From: Actinomycetota bacterium
Lineage (GTDB): Bacteria; Actinomycetota; Acidimicrobiia; Acidimicrobiales; Microtrichaceae
Length of the DNA stretch: 64,000 bases
Direction of reading: 5' to 3'
Assembly: GCA_016703525.1 (NCBI GenBank)
Contig: JADJBW010000001.1
Span: 434,001 to 498,000 of the forward strand
The position numbers were made by a program, and so were the translations under genes. The notes under the pieces were generated by a model. It was not told the DNA's origin, searched no databases, and saw only the letters and a program-made list of their open reading frames with translations. Positions 1 to 8,077 of this stretch are shown here, one piece after another. The first letter of the stretch is position 1; every line of letters starts with the position of its first letter.

Positions 1-681
1 CGCATCGGCACCCTCACCGACACCGGCGACGGCACCGAGGTCCACCCCGATTGCGTCGCGGCGGTCGAGGAGGCGGCGCGACTCCTCGAACGCCTCGGGC
101 ACCACGTGGACGGGTCTGCGCCCTCCGCGGTGTCCGACGAGGCGTTCGTCAACGAGCTCACCGGCCACTTCCTCACCGCCTACACCGTCTGGGTCGCGCA
201 GGACGTGGCCGACATCGGCCGCCGAACCGGCACCGAGGTCACACCCGACGGCGTCGAGCCGTGGACCTGGGCGCTCGCCGAAGCGGGGCGTCAGGTCGAC
301 GCCGTCTCGTTCGCCGACGCGCTCGACGGGCTGCGCGGCTCGATCCGCCCGATCGTCGCATGGTGGGCCGACGGGCACGACCTGCTGATCACACCGACGC
401 TGCCCGAGCTCCCACCGCGCATCGGCGAGTTCGACGCGACCGACGACAACCCGCTCGCTCCCGTGTTCCGGTCCACCCCGACCGTGCTGTACACCGTGCC
501 GTTCAACGTGACCGGTCAACCGGCGATCTCGGTTCCCCTCGCCATGTCGGCTGATGGGCTGCCGGTGGGCGTGCAGATCGTCGCCGCCCCCGGCCGAGAG
601 GACCTCCTGATCCAGGTGGCCGCACAACTCGAGATCGCCGCGCCATGGGCGGAGCGCCGCCCCGGCATCTGGGCGGGCTGA
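1..681 (+). CDS. amidase, C-terminal part (5' end outside window)
   Basis: The reading frame is open from the first base, so this is the C-terminal 226 residues of a longer protein. It matches the end of the amidase signature (GatA-like) family, which hydrolyses or transfers amides through a Ser-cisSer-Lys triad. The triad would lie upstream of the window and cannot be checked. Family features visible here are the late segment FNVTGQPAISVPL, followed by GLPVGVQIVA and a final helix ending in AERRPGIWAG. Substrate cannot be inferred. The next gene starts 71 bases downstream with its own promoter. Confidence 0.85.
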   Translation, partial: RIGTLTDTGDGTEVHPDCVAAVEEAARLLERLGHHVDGSAPSAVSDEAFVNELTGHFLTAYTVWVAQDVADIGRRTGTEVTPDGVEPWTWALAEAGRQVDAVSFADALDGLRGSIRPIVAWWADGHDLLITPTLPELPPRIGEFDATDDNPLAPVFRSTPTVLYTVPFNVTGQPAISVPLAMSADGLPVGVQIVAAPGREDLLIQVAAQLEIAAPWAERRPGIWAG

Positions 682-713
682 ACGCTGTTCATGGGAATGG
701 GTCGCACGTGAGC

Positions 714-719
714 TAACCT
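714..719 (+). promoter_or_regulatory. -10-like TAACCT before the CAP lipoprotein gene
   Basis: TAACCT fits the actinobacterial TANNNT -10 pattern and lies 33 bases before the ATG at 753. A GGAGGG ribosome site at about 739-744 sits between, so this would give a short leader with a Shine-Dalgarno. No convincing -35 was seen. Confidence 0.4.
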
Positions 720-752
720 CGCCTCCGCCCAAACATCTCTGGAGGGAGATTC

Positions 753-1820
753 ATGCGACTTCGACGATTCGCGTTGCTGGTCGGTTTCGTGCCGCTGGTG
801 ACCGCCTGCCCACCGCCCGACCCCGGTACGACCACGACCACCTCGGCGCCCAGCTCGACGACCACCACGTCATCGACCACCTCGACATCGACATCGACGT
901 CGACGACGACATCGACCACGACATCGACATCCACCACGTCGACGTCGACCACATCGACCACCACCACGACGGTTCCGAGCGGGCCGATCAACCGCCAAGT
1001 CCGCGCCTCGGTGCAGAGCGCCTACAACAACCGCTTGGTGCCGGCGCTCGCCGTGCCCACCGGGTGGACCGGCAGCGTCGCCGGCTGCAACGCCGGAACG
1101 ACCTCGGCCGCCCATCAGACGGCGACCCTCGACACCGTCAACTTCTTCCGCGAGTTCGTCGGGCTCACCAATGTGAGCTTCAACGCCACGTACTCGGCCA
1201 AGGCCCAGCAGGCCGCGCTCATGATGCAGGCGAACAACCAGCTGAGCCATAACCCACCCACCTCGTGGACCTGCTACACGGCCGACGGCGCCCAGGCCGC
1301 GGGGAGCTCGAACATCGCGCTCGGCACGAACAACGGCCCCAACGCCGTGAGGCTGTACATGATCGATCCGGGCTCGGGGAACACCGCTGCCGGCCACCGC
1401 CGCTGGGTGCTCGACCCGACCCGCCTGACCATGGGCTCCGGCACTACCGGCAACGCGAACGACCTCTGGGTGTTCGGTGCGACGCAGCCGCTTCCCGCAT
1501 CCCCGGCGACGGTCGCCTGGCCGGCCGACGGGTTCTTCCCGGTCGAGCTCGAGCCGCAGGGTCGCTGGTCGCTGTCGATCCCGAACGCGAACTTCTCTGC
1601 CGCAGCCATCACGGTGACCGACAACCTCGGCACGAACTACCCGATCACGAAGCAGCCCGTGGCGAACGGCTACGGACAGAACACCGTGGTGTGGCAGGTG
1701 GGCAACCTGACGTACGGCGACGGCCAGGGCGACCGCAACTTCACCGTCACGGTCAGCGGCATCACCGGCTGGACCTCCACGAGCTACAGCTACGTCGTGA
1801 AGATGTTCGACGCCGCCTGA
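753..1820 (+). CDS. secreted CAP-domain lipoprotein with Thr/Ser linker
   Basis: A 355-residue exported protein. Residues 1-19 form a lipoprotein signal (MRLRR, a hydrophobic core, lipobox VTAC), so the mature N-terminal Cys should be lipidated and anchored in the membrane. Residues about 26-76 are a low-complexity Thr/Ser linker. Residues about 115-225 resemble the CAP/SCP (PR-1-like) fold: a helix with NFFREFVGL, then QLSHNPP, then GHRRWVLDP. The last 120 residues look like a beta-rich accessory domain. CAP proteins are extracellular and of varied role. The ATG is preceded by GGAGGG. Its end overlaps the convergent gpgS frame by 31 bases. Confidence 0.8.
   Translation: MRLRRFALLVGFVPLVTACPPPDPGTTTTTSAPSSTTTTSSTTSTSTSTSTTTSTTTSTSTTSTSTTSTTTTTVPSGPINRQVRASVQSAYNNRLVPALAVPTGWTGSVAGCNAGTTSAAHQTATLDTVNFFREFVGLTNVSFNATYSAKAQQAALMMQANNQLSHNPPTSWTCYTADGAQAAGSSNIALGTNNGPNAVRLYMIDPGSGNTAAGHRRWVLDPTRLTMGSGTTGNANDLWVFGATQPLPASPATVAWPADGFFPVELEPQGRWSLSIPNANFSAAAITVTDNLGTNYPITKQPVANGYGQNTVVWQVGNLTYGDGQGDRNFTVTVSGITGWTSTSYSYVVKMFDAA
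828..977 (+). repeat. Thr/Ser-coding low-complexity linker
   Basis: About 150 bases built from ACG/ACC/TCG codons encode an almost pure Thr/Ser stretch between the lipobox and the CAP domain. It looks like a cell-envelope spacer, probably O-glycosylated by analogy with other actinobacterial Thr-rich linkers. The repetition creates long spurious Val/Asp-rich and Arg-rich frames on the opposite strand. Confidence 0.8.
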
Positions 1821-2779
1821 TCGGCGACCCCCTCGTCATCCCTTGACGCGCGCGTGCCCCTCGGCTTCGGCCCGGGGGCACGCCCGCGTTCAAGGCTCGC
1901 GATCGGCGGACGCTCGGTGAATGCCACCGCCGTGTCTTCGCGATCGGGCCGGATGAGATCGACGCGCTGATCGACCAACCCGGGATGTGCTCGCTCCAGG
2001 ATCGTCTGCGCGACGGCGGTCGCCTGAGGCGACAGCTCGTCGAGCGGGCGGTTGCGATGGTGGCGCACGTCCAGGTCGACCTGGGCGATCCCGTCGAAGC
2101 CGAATCGACGCGACAGGTCGATCAGCAGCCCCACGTCCACGCCGTACCCGCACACGAACGGAACCGCTTCGAGCATCGCCCGGCGCCCGCCGTATTCGCC
2201 CGACAGCGGCTGGATGATGCCGCAGAGCTCGGGGAAGAACATCGACAGCAGCGGCCGGGCGACCAGTTCGGTCACGCGCCCGCCGCCCGTTCCCTCGGCC
2301 TCGGGGCGGTGGTAGTGCCCCTTCACGAAGTAGCAGTCGGGATCCGTGAGCAGCGGGCCGAGCACGCCTCGTACGAAGCGCACATCGAAGTCGCGGATGT
2401 CGGCATCGCACCACACGACGATGTCGCCGCGCGACACGTGCAGCGACTTCCACAGCACCTCGCCCTTGCCGTGGCCGCGGCCGAAATCGGTCAGCACGTC
2501 TGCGGCGTGCACCACATGCGCGCCGGCGCGGCGCGCCTCCTCCGCGGTGGCGTCGGACGAGTGATCGTCGACCACGACGATCTCATCGACCACCCCGGGT
2601 GCGAGGAGGTCCTGGCGGATCGCCGCGACGATCGCTCCCACGGTGGCCGCCTCGTTGCGCGCCGGCAGGCACACCGACACCGTCTGGCGTCCCTTCGCGT
2701 CGAGCAGTGTTGCGGCCGGGAACTCGTCGTGGCGACGAGTCGGCGCGCTTGCTCGACTGCTCGCTGATCCCGATGTCAT
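1790..2779 (-). CDS. gpgS: glucosyl-3-phosphoglycerate synthase (GT-A, GT81)
   Basis: A 329-residue GT-A glycosyltransferase, best explained as GpgS, which moves glucose from UDP-glucose to 3-phosphoglycerate at the start of glucosylglycerate or methylglucose-lipopolysaccharide synthesis. Diagnostic stretches are SVCLPARNEAATVG, EIVVVDDHSSDAT, the metal-binding DAD in VVWCDADIRDF, and SGEYGGRRAMLEAVPF. The start chosen is the ATG at 2779, with GAGGTGG 8 bases upstream; the frame is open further but lacks family similarity there. The last 35 or so residues, after TERPPIASL, are Arg/Pro-rich, read through a terminator-like hairpin, and may not be native. Confidence 0.88.
   Translation of the reverse strand: MTSGSASSRASAPTRRHDEFPAATLLDAKGRQTVSVCLPARNEAATVGAIVAAIRQDLLAPGVVDEIVVVDDHSSDATAEEARRAGAHVVHAADVLTDFGRGHGKGEVLWKSLHVSRGDIVVWCDADIRDFDVRFVRGVLGPLLTDPDCYFVKGHYHRPEAEGTGGGRVTELVARPLLSMFFPELCGIIQPLSGEYGGRRAMLEAVPFVCGYGVDVGLLIDLSRRFGFDGIAQVDLDVRHHRNRPLDELSPQATAVAQTILERAHPGLVDQRVDLIRPDREDTAVAFTERPPIASLERGRAPGPKPRGTRASRDDEGVADQAASNIFTT
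1852..1883. terminator. hairpin between convergent genes
   Basis: A 9-bp inverted repeat, GCGTGCCCC (1852-1860) and GGGGCACGC (1875-1883), encloses a 14-base GC-rich loop. It has no T tract. It lies 32 bases after the CAP gene stop and inside the long 3' tail of the gpgS frame, so it could terminate either transcript. Confidence 0.5.
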
Positions 2780-2824
2780 CGACGTGTCCACCTCGGAGGG
2801 GAGTGGCCGGTCGGCCGCTGGTGA

Positions 2825-2840
2825 CGATGTCGCGACATCG
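2825..2840. promoter_or_regulatory. 16-bp perfect palindrome upstream of gpgS
   Basis: CGATGTCGCGACATCG reads identically on both strands and lies 46-61 bases before the gpgS start. This is a typical size and place for a dimeric repressor site. No regulator can be assigned. Confidence 0.4.
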
Positions 2841-2868
2841 CGAGGGTTGCAACCTAGTGGCCTGCACC

Positions 2869-2904
2869 GGATGTTCCGATCCGGGGAACATCCGGGGAAC
2901 ATCC
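2869..2904. promoter_or_regulatory. operator-like GGATGTTCC / GGAACATCC cluster
   Basis: GGATGTTCC (2869-2877) is followed after 7 bases by its reverse complement GGAACATCC (2885-2893), which is repeated once more 11 bases on (2896-2904). One inverted and one helical-phase direct repeat in the gap between divergent gpgS and the MoaD-like gene suggest cooperative binding by an unidentified regulator. Confidence 0.45.
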
Positions 2905-3007
2905 GTGGCGGCTCCCGGTGTTGGCCTCGGATGCCCTCGCCTACGATCCCGGCCCGGGCCCGCCGTCGGCACGACCGCCCGACACCCTCGACTCTGCAAG
3001 GAACGCC

Positions 3008-3283
3008 ATGCCTGTCTCCGTTCGTATTCCGACCACCCTGCGCACCCTCACGGCGGGGGTGTCGTCCGTTCAGGTCGACGGCTCGACCGTCGGTGAGGTC
3101 ATCGCCGCGCTCGATGCCGCGCATCCGGGGTTCCACGATCGCCTGATCGACGACTCGGGCGCCCTGCGGCGGTTCGTGAACGTGTTCGTGAGCGACGACG
3201 ACGTTCGATTCCTCGACGGCCTCGCCACCCCCGTGCCCGACGGTGCCGAGGTCTCGATCATCCCCGCCGTCGCCGGCGGCTGA
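3008..3283 (+). CDS. MoaD/ThiS-family sulfur carrier protein
   Basis: A 91-residue ubiquitin-fold protein of the MoaD/ThiS family. These carry sulfur as a C-terminal thiocarboxylate for molybdopterin, thiamine or amino-acid synthesis. The protein ends exactly in Gly-Gly (AVAGG), as needed for adenylation by a MoeB/ThiF-type partner, with the usual PVPDGAEVSIIPAVAGG end. An AAGGA motif lies 5 bases before the ATG. No E1-like or cysteine-synthase partner is adjacent, so the pathway is unknown; a CysO-like role is possible. It lies just before the groEL operators but is probably transcribed separately. Confidence 0.82.
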   Translation: MPVSVRIPTTLRTLTAGVSSVQVDGSTVGEVIAALDAAHPGFHDRLIDDSGALRRFVNVFVSDDDVRFLDGLATPVPDGAEVSIIPAVAGG

Positions 3284-3307
3284 TCCCCCGCGGTTCGGAG
3301 AGACCGG

Positions 3308-3334
3308 TTAGCACTCGCCCGCCCAGAGTGCTAA
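3308..3334. promoter_or_regulatory. CIRCE operator 1 (perfect)
   Basis: TTAGCACTC-N9-GAGTGCTAA is an exact match to the CIRCE consensus bound by the HrcA repressor. It lies 100 bases before the groEL start. Confidence 0.97.
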
Positions 3335-3339
3335 CTTCG

Positions 3340-3366
3340 CTGGCACTCTCACTGTCCGAGTGCCAG
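3340..3366. promoter_or_regulatory. CIRCE operator 2 (variant)
   Basis: CTGGCACTC-N9-GAGTGCCAG keeps the 9-9-9 spacing and the GCACTC/GAGTGC core but changes the outer two bases of each arm. Its centre is 32 bases, about three helical turns, from operator 1. Tandem CIRCE sites are known upstream of actinobacterial chaperonin genes. Confidence 0.85.
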
Positions 3367-3407
3367 CGACGCAACCTGCGCTGAGCACACATCGAGAAAA
3401 GAGGCAC

Positions 3408-5036
<1,629 letters not shown>

Positions 5037-5073
5037 TTCGGCACTGCCGATCCGAAGAGTCGAACAATCGAGC

Positions 5074-5103
5074 CACGGGGCCGGCCGCAAGGCCGGCCCC
5101 GTG
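5074..5103 (+). terminator. groEL terminator hairpin
   Basis: A 13-bp perfect stem (5074-5086 with 5091-5103), nearly all G-C, is closed by a GCAA tetraloop. It lies 38 bases after the groEL stop. It has no U tract, as is common in high-GC genomes. Confidence 0.8.
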
Positions 5104-5139
5104 CCGCGCCGCGGCACAGGTGGATTGTCGGTCGGTGCG

Positions 5140-5145
5140 TACACT
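5140..5145 (+). promoter_or_regulatory. leaderless-type -10 of the TetR gene
   Basis: TACACT followed by 6 bases and then ATG at 5152. This is the TANNNT-N6-7-start layout of leaderless actinobacterial transcripts; no ribosome site is seen. Confidence 0.5.
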
Positions 5146-5151
5146 CCGGGG

Positions 5152-5724
5152 ATGCCCCGGATCGACGCGCCGACGGTTGCCGAACACCGCCGACTGCGTC
5201 ATGCCGCCCTGCTCGACGCCGCTCGGCAGATCCTGCTCGAGGACGGCGTCGGAGCCCTCCACATGCGGGCCGTCGCGGAGCGGGCCGGTCTGGCCCGCAA
5301 CAGCGTCTACGAGTACTTCCGCTCGCGCGACGACCTGGTCGTCGCTGTCTGCGCGGACGACTTCGCTGCGTGGAGCGCCGATGTCGAGACCGAGTTGGGC
5401 GGGCTCGCCGATCCCGACGAACGCGTGCTTCGCTACGTCGAGGTGCAGCTCGAATTCGTGGCAGCCGGCCGCCACCGCATCGCCGCCCTCGTCGGTCGGG
5501 CGCAGCTCGGACCCGCTGCCCATGAGCAGATGTCGCACATGCACGAGCGCCTCGCCGCCCCGCTGGTCGTGGCGCTGGAGCAACTCGGCGTGCCCGAACC
5601 GATGCTGAGCGCCGTGATGGTGTCGGGCGTCCTGAACGCAGCCACCCAACGGATCGAGGCCGGTGCCGACCCCGAGACGGTGAGCGCCACGGCCTTGCGC
5701 CTGGTGCGGGACGGACTCTTCTGA
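5152..5724 (+). CDS. TetR-family transcriptional regulator
   Basis: A 190-residue one-domain regulator. The N-terminal 50-60 residues hold the TetR helix-turn-helix: ALLDAARQILLEDGV, then MRAVAERAGLARNSVYEYF, then the SRDDLV hinge. The rest is an alpha-helical ligand domain without a recognisable ligand signature. The ATG at 5152 is chosen because the region before it holds the groEL terminator and a leaderless-type promoter. The stop overlaps the probable start region of fdhD, so the two are likely co-transcribed. Confidence 0.88.
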   Translation: MPRIDAPTVAEHRRLRHAALLDAARQILLEDGVGALHMRAVAERAGLARNSVYEYFRSRDDLVVAVCADDFAAWSADVETELGGLADPDERVLRYVEVQLEFVAAGRHRIAALVGRAQLGPAAHEQMSHMHERLAAPLVVALEQLGVPEPMLSAVMVSGVLNAATQRIEAGADPETVSATALRLVRDGLF

Positions 5725-5795
5725 ACCGGCGCGCGGAACGGGTCTTCGTCGACCGCTACGACGGCGACGGGCGCTGGCGTCGCCGACCCGACACC

Positions 5796-6563
5796 GTGCT
5801 GGGCGAGGAGCCGCTCGAAATCCGAGTCGACGGCCAGTCGGTCGCGACCACCATGCGCACGCCCGGCGACGACTGGGAGCTCGCCATCGGATTCTGCTGG
5901 AGCGAGGGCTGGATCTCGCGCCCGCCGGCACGGGTGCGCTACTGCGCCACGGCCTCCGCGCTCGAATCGAGGTACAACGTCGTCACGATCGACCGAGACG
6001 CCGCCGACCGGTCCGACCCGGCCCGAACGCCGGCACCGCGGCTCGGCACGATCGGCTCGTCGTGCGGCATCTGCGGCACCGAACAGATCCAGAGTCTCGT
6101 GGACCGGCTCCCCCCGTTGACGCATCCGCCAGTCGGCCGGGGGTCGCTCGCCGCGGTGCTGAGTGGTCTGGATTCCTCGATCCGAGCGCGACAGGAGCTC
6201 TTCGGATCCACGGGCGGTAGCCACGCCGCAGCCGTCTTCTCGGCCGAGACCGGCGACGTGGCGATGGTGCGTGAGGACATCGGCCGGCACAACGCCGTCG
6301 ACAAGGTGATCGGACGGCTCGCACTCGACCGAGAGCTTCCGACCGATGCGCACCCGCTGGGGCTGTGGGTCTCGGGCCGGGCGAGCTTCGAGATGGTGCA
6401 GAAGGCGTGGGCCGGCGGCTTCGCGCTGCTGGTCACCGTGAGCGCTGCGAGCGCGCTCGCGATCCGTACCGCCGAGCGCGCCCGGCTGCCGCTCGTATCG
6501 TTCGCCAGGGAGGGCACCTTCACCCTGCACAGCGGGTCGTCGACCGACCACCACGATCGGTAA
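5796..6563 (+). CDS. fdhD: formate dehydrogenase accessory sulfurtransferase FdhD
   Basis: FdhD passes sulfur from a cysteine desulfurase to the molybdenum cofactor of formate dehydrogenase. The loop SSCGICGTEQIQ contains the catalytic CxxC, and EDIGRHNAVDKVIG is the conserved cofactor-pocket motif. The GTG at 5796 gives 255 residues beginning MLGEEPLEI, but family members usually have 20-25 more N-terminal residues. Those are encoded in frame back to a CTG at 5721 that overlaps the tetR stop, so a CTG start with translational coupling is possible. No formate dehydrogenase lies in the window. Confidence 0.92.
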   Translation: MLGEEPLEIRVDGQSVATTMRTPGDDWELAIGFCWSEGWISRPPARVRYCATASALESRYNVVTIDRDAADRSDPARTPAPRLGTIGSSCGICGTEQIQSLVDRLPPLTHPPVGRGSLAAVLSGLDSSIRARQELFGSTGGSHAAAVFSAETGDVAMVREDIGRHNAVDKVIGRLALDRELPTDAHPLGLWVSGRASFEMVQKAWAGGFALLVTVSAASALAIRTAERARLPLVSFAREGTFTLHSGSSTDHHDR

Positions 6564-6566
6564 CGT
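6561..6566 (+). promoter_or_regulatory. leaderless-type -10 of the GH27 gene
   Basis: TAACGT, whose first three bases are the fdhD stop codon, is followed by 8 bases and the ATG at 6575. It could give the alpha-galactosidase gene its own near-leaderless transcript. Confidence 0.35.
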
Positions 6567-6574
6567 TGCCGGCC

Positions 6575-8074
6575 ATGTCGCTCGATATCGCCACCTTCGA
6601 CCCGTTCGCGGGCGCGCCTCGGATCAACACGCCGCGGCGAATCGGGGTTCGTCCCGGCACCGAGGTGATCCAGCACCTCGCCGTGACCGGGGCACGGCCG
6701 CTGACGATTGACGTGACCGACCTTCCGCCCGGGGTTCGCCTCGATGACGGCGTCTGCCGGGGAACGGCGCCCTCCCAGCCCGGTGTCTGGCAGTCGGTCG
6801 TGACGGCAACCAACGCGACCGGTACCGCTACCGCAACGGTCGACTGGGTGGTCGGCGACCTGCTGGCGCTCACCCCGCCGCTCGGCTGGAACAGCTGGAA
6901 CGTGTTCGCCAAGGAGGTCTCGGCCTCGGTGATCGTGGAGGTCGCCCACTCGTTCGCCGAATCGGGCCTCGCCGACCTCGGCTACCACTACCTCAACATC
7001 GACGACCACTGGCACGCCGAGCGACGCGGCCCCGGCGGCGTGCCCGAGGCCAACCCGCACACGTTCCCCGACGGTGTCGGCGCCGTGGCCGAGGCCGTGC
7101 ATGCGCTCGGACTCAAGCTCGGCATCTACTCCGATGCGGCGCACCTCACATGCGGCAAGTGCTTCGGCGGCCACGGTTACGAACGGGTCGACGCGGAGGC
7201 GTACGCCGAGTGGGGCATCGACCTGCTCAAGTACGACTACTGCCACGCGCCGAAAGCGAAGGCGGTGGCGCGCGAGCGGTACCGGGCGATGGGCGACGCG
7301 CTGGCATCGTGCGGCCGGTCGGTCGTGTTCTCGGTGTGCGAATGGGGCCTTCGTCGGCCATGGACCTGGGCCGCGTCGGTCGGTGGCAACTACTGGCGCA
7401 CCACCCCCGACATCTTCGATTCCTTCGGCCTGCCGACCAGCGGGGTGCGCGACATCGCCCGGCACAACATGACGCTCGATCGCTTCGCCCGACCCGGCGC
7501 GTGGAACGACCCCGACATGTTGCTGATCGGCAACCGCGGCAACGGCCTGTCCACCTCGCATCTGCGACCGCTGCTCGCCCTCGGCAAGGAGCGCCCCGCC
7601 CAGAGGTTCAAGGGGCTCTCCGACGTGGAAGCCGTCACCCACCTGACGATGTGGTCGATGATGGCCTCGCCGCTGCTGGCGTCACACGACCCGACGACGG
7701 TCAGCGACTTCGACCTCAACCTGCTGCGCAACCCCGAGATCGTCGCGATCAACCAGGACCCGCTCGGCGTGCAGGCACGCCGAGCCCGCGGCCCGATAGG
7801 GCTGTGGATCTTGGTGAAGCCCCTCGCCGACGGGTCGCATGCCGTCTCCCTGACGCATCCGTGGCTCGGGTCGCGCAAGGTGGAGATCCGGCTCGGGGAA
7901 CTGGGACTCGACGAGGCGTCGTCGATCGTCGACATCTGGTCGGGCGCCGATCTCGGACAACCCGGCGTGTTGCGCGCCAAGCTCGCTGGGCACGGCACCG
8001 CAGCGTTCATCGTGCGGCCGACCGGGCAGGACCACGAGGACGGGTCCGGGCCGGCGGCGCGCTCCGAGCGCTGA
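6575..8074 (+). CDS. alpha-galactosidase-like glycoside hydrolase, GH27
   Basis: A 499-residue protein. Residues about 1-95 form a beta-sandwich, putative Ig-like domain. From PPLGWNSWNVF onward it is a GH27 (beta/alpha)8 barrel: NIDDHWH, LKLGIYSDAAHLTCGK, the nucleophile Asp in LLKYDYC, and the acid/base region PGAWNDPDMLLIGN. It ends with a short beta domain. Enzymes of this family release alpha-linked galactose (or N-acetylgalactosamine) with retention. No signal peptide is seen, so it acts in the cytoplasm or leaves by another route. The following genes suggest a glycan-related locus. Confidence 0.88.
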   Translation: MSLDIATFDPFAGAPRINTPRRIGVRPGTEVIQHLAVTGARPLTIDVTDLPPGVRLDDGVCRGTAPSQPGVWQSVVTATNATGTATATVDWVVGDLLALTPPLGWNSWNVFAKEVSASVIVEVAHSFAESGLADLGYHYLNIDDHWHAERRGPGGVPEANPHTFPDGVGAVAEAVHALGLKLGIYSDAAHLTCGKCFGGHGYERVDAEAYAEWGIDLLKYDYCHAPKAKAVARERYRAMGDALASCGRSVVFSVCEWGLRRPWTWAASVGGNYWRTTPDIFDSFGLPTSGVRDIARHNMTLDRFARPGAWNDPDMLLIGNRGNGLSTSHLRPLLALGKERPAQRFKGLSDVEAVTHLTMWSMMASPLLASHDPTTVSDFDLNLLRNPEIVAINQDPLGVQARRARGPIGLWILVKPLADGSHAVSLTHPWLGSRKVEIRLGELGLDEASSIVDIWSGADLGQPGVLRAKLAGHGTAAFIVRPTGQDHEDGSGPAARSER

Positions 8075-8077
8075 CCG

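Noticed and set aside
713..991. Val/Asp-rich 92-residue leftward frame
   Set aside because: It is the complement of the Thr/Ser linker repeat in the CAP lipoprotein, not an independent repeat protein.
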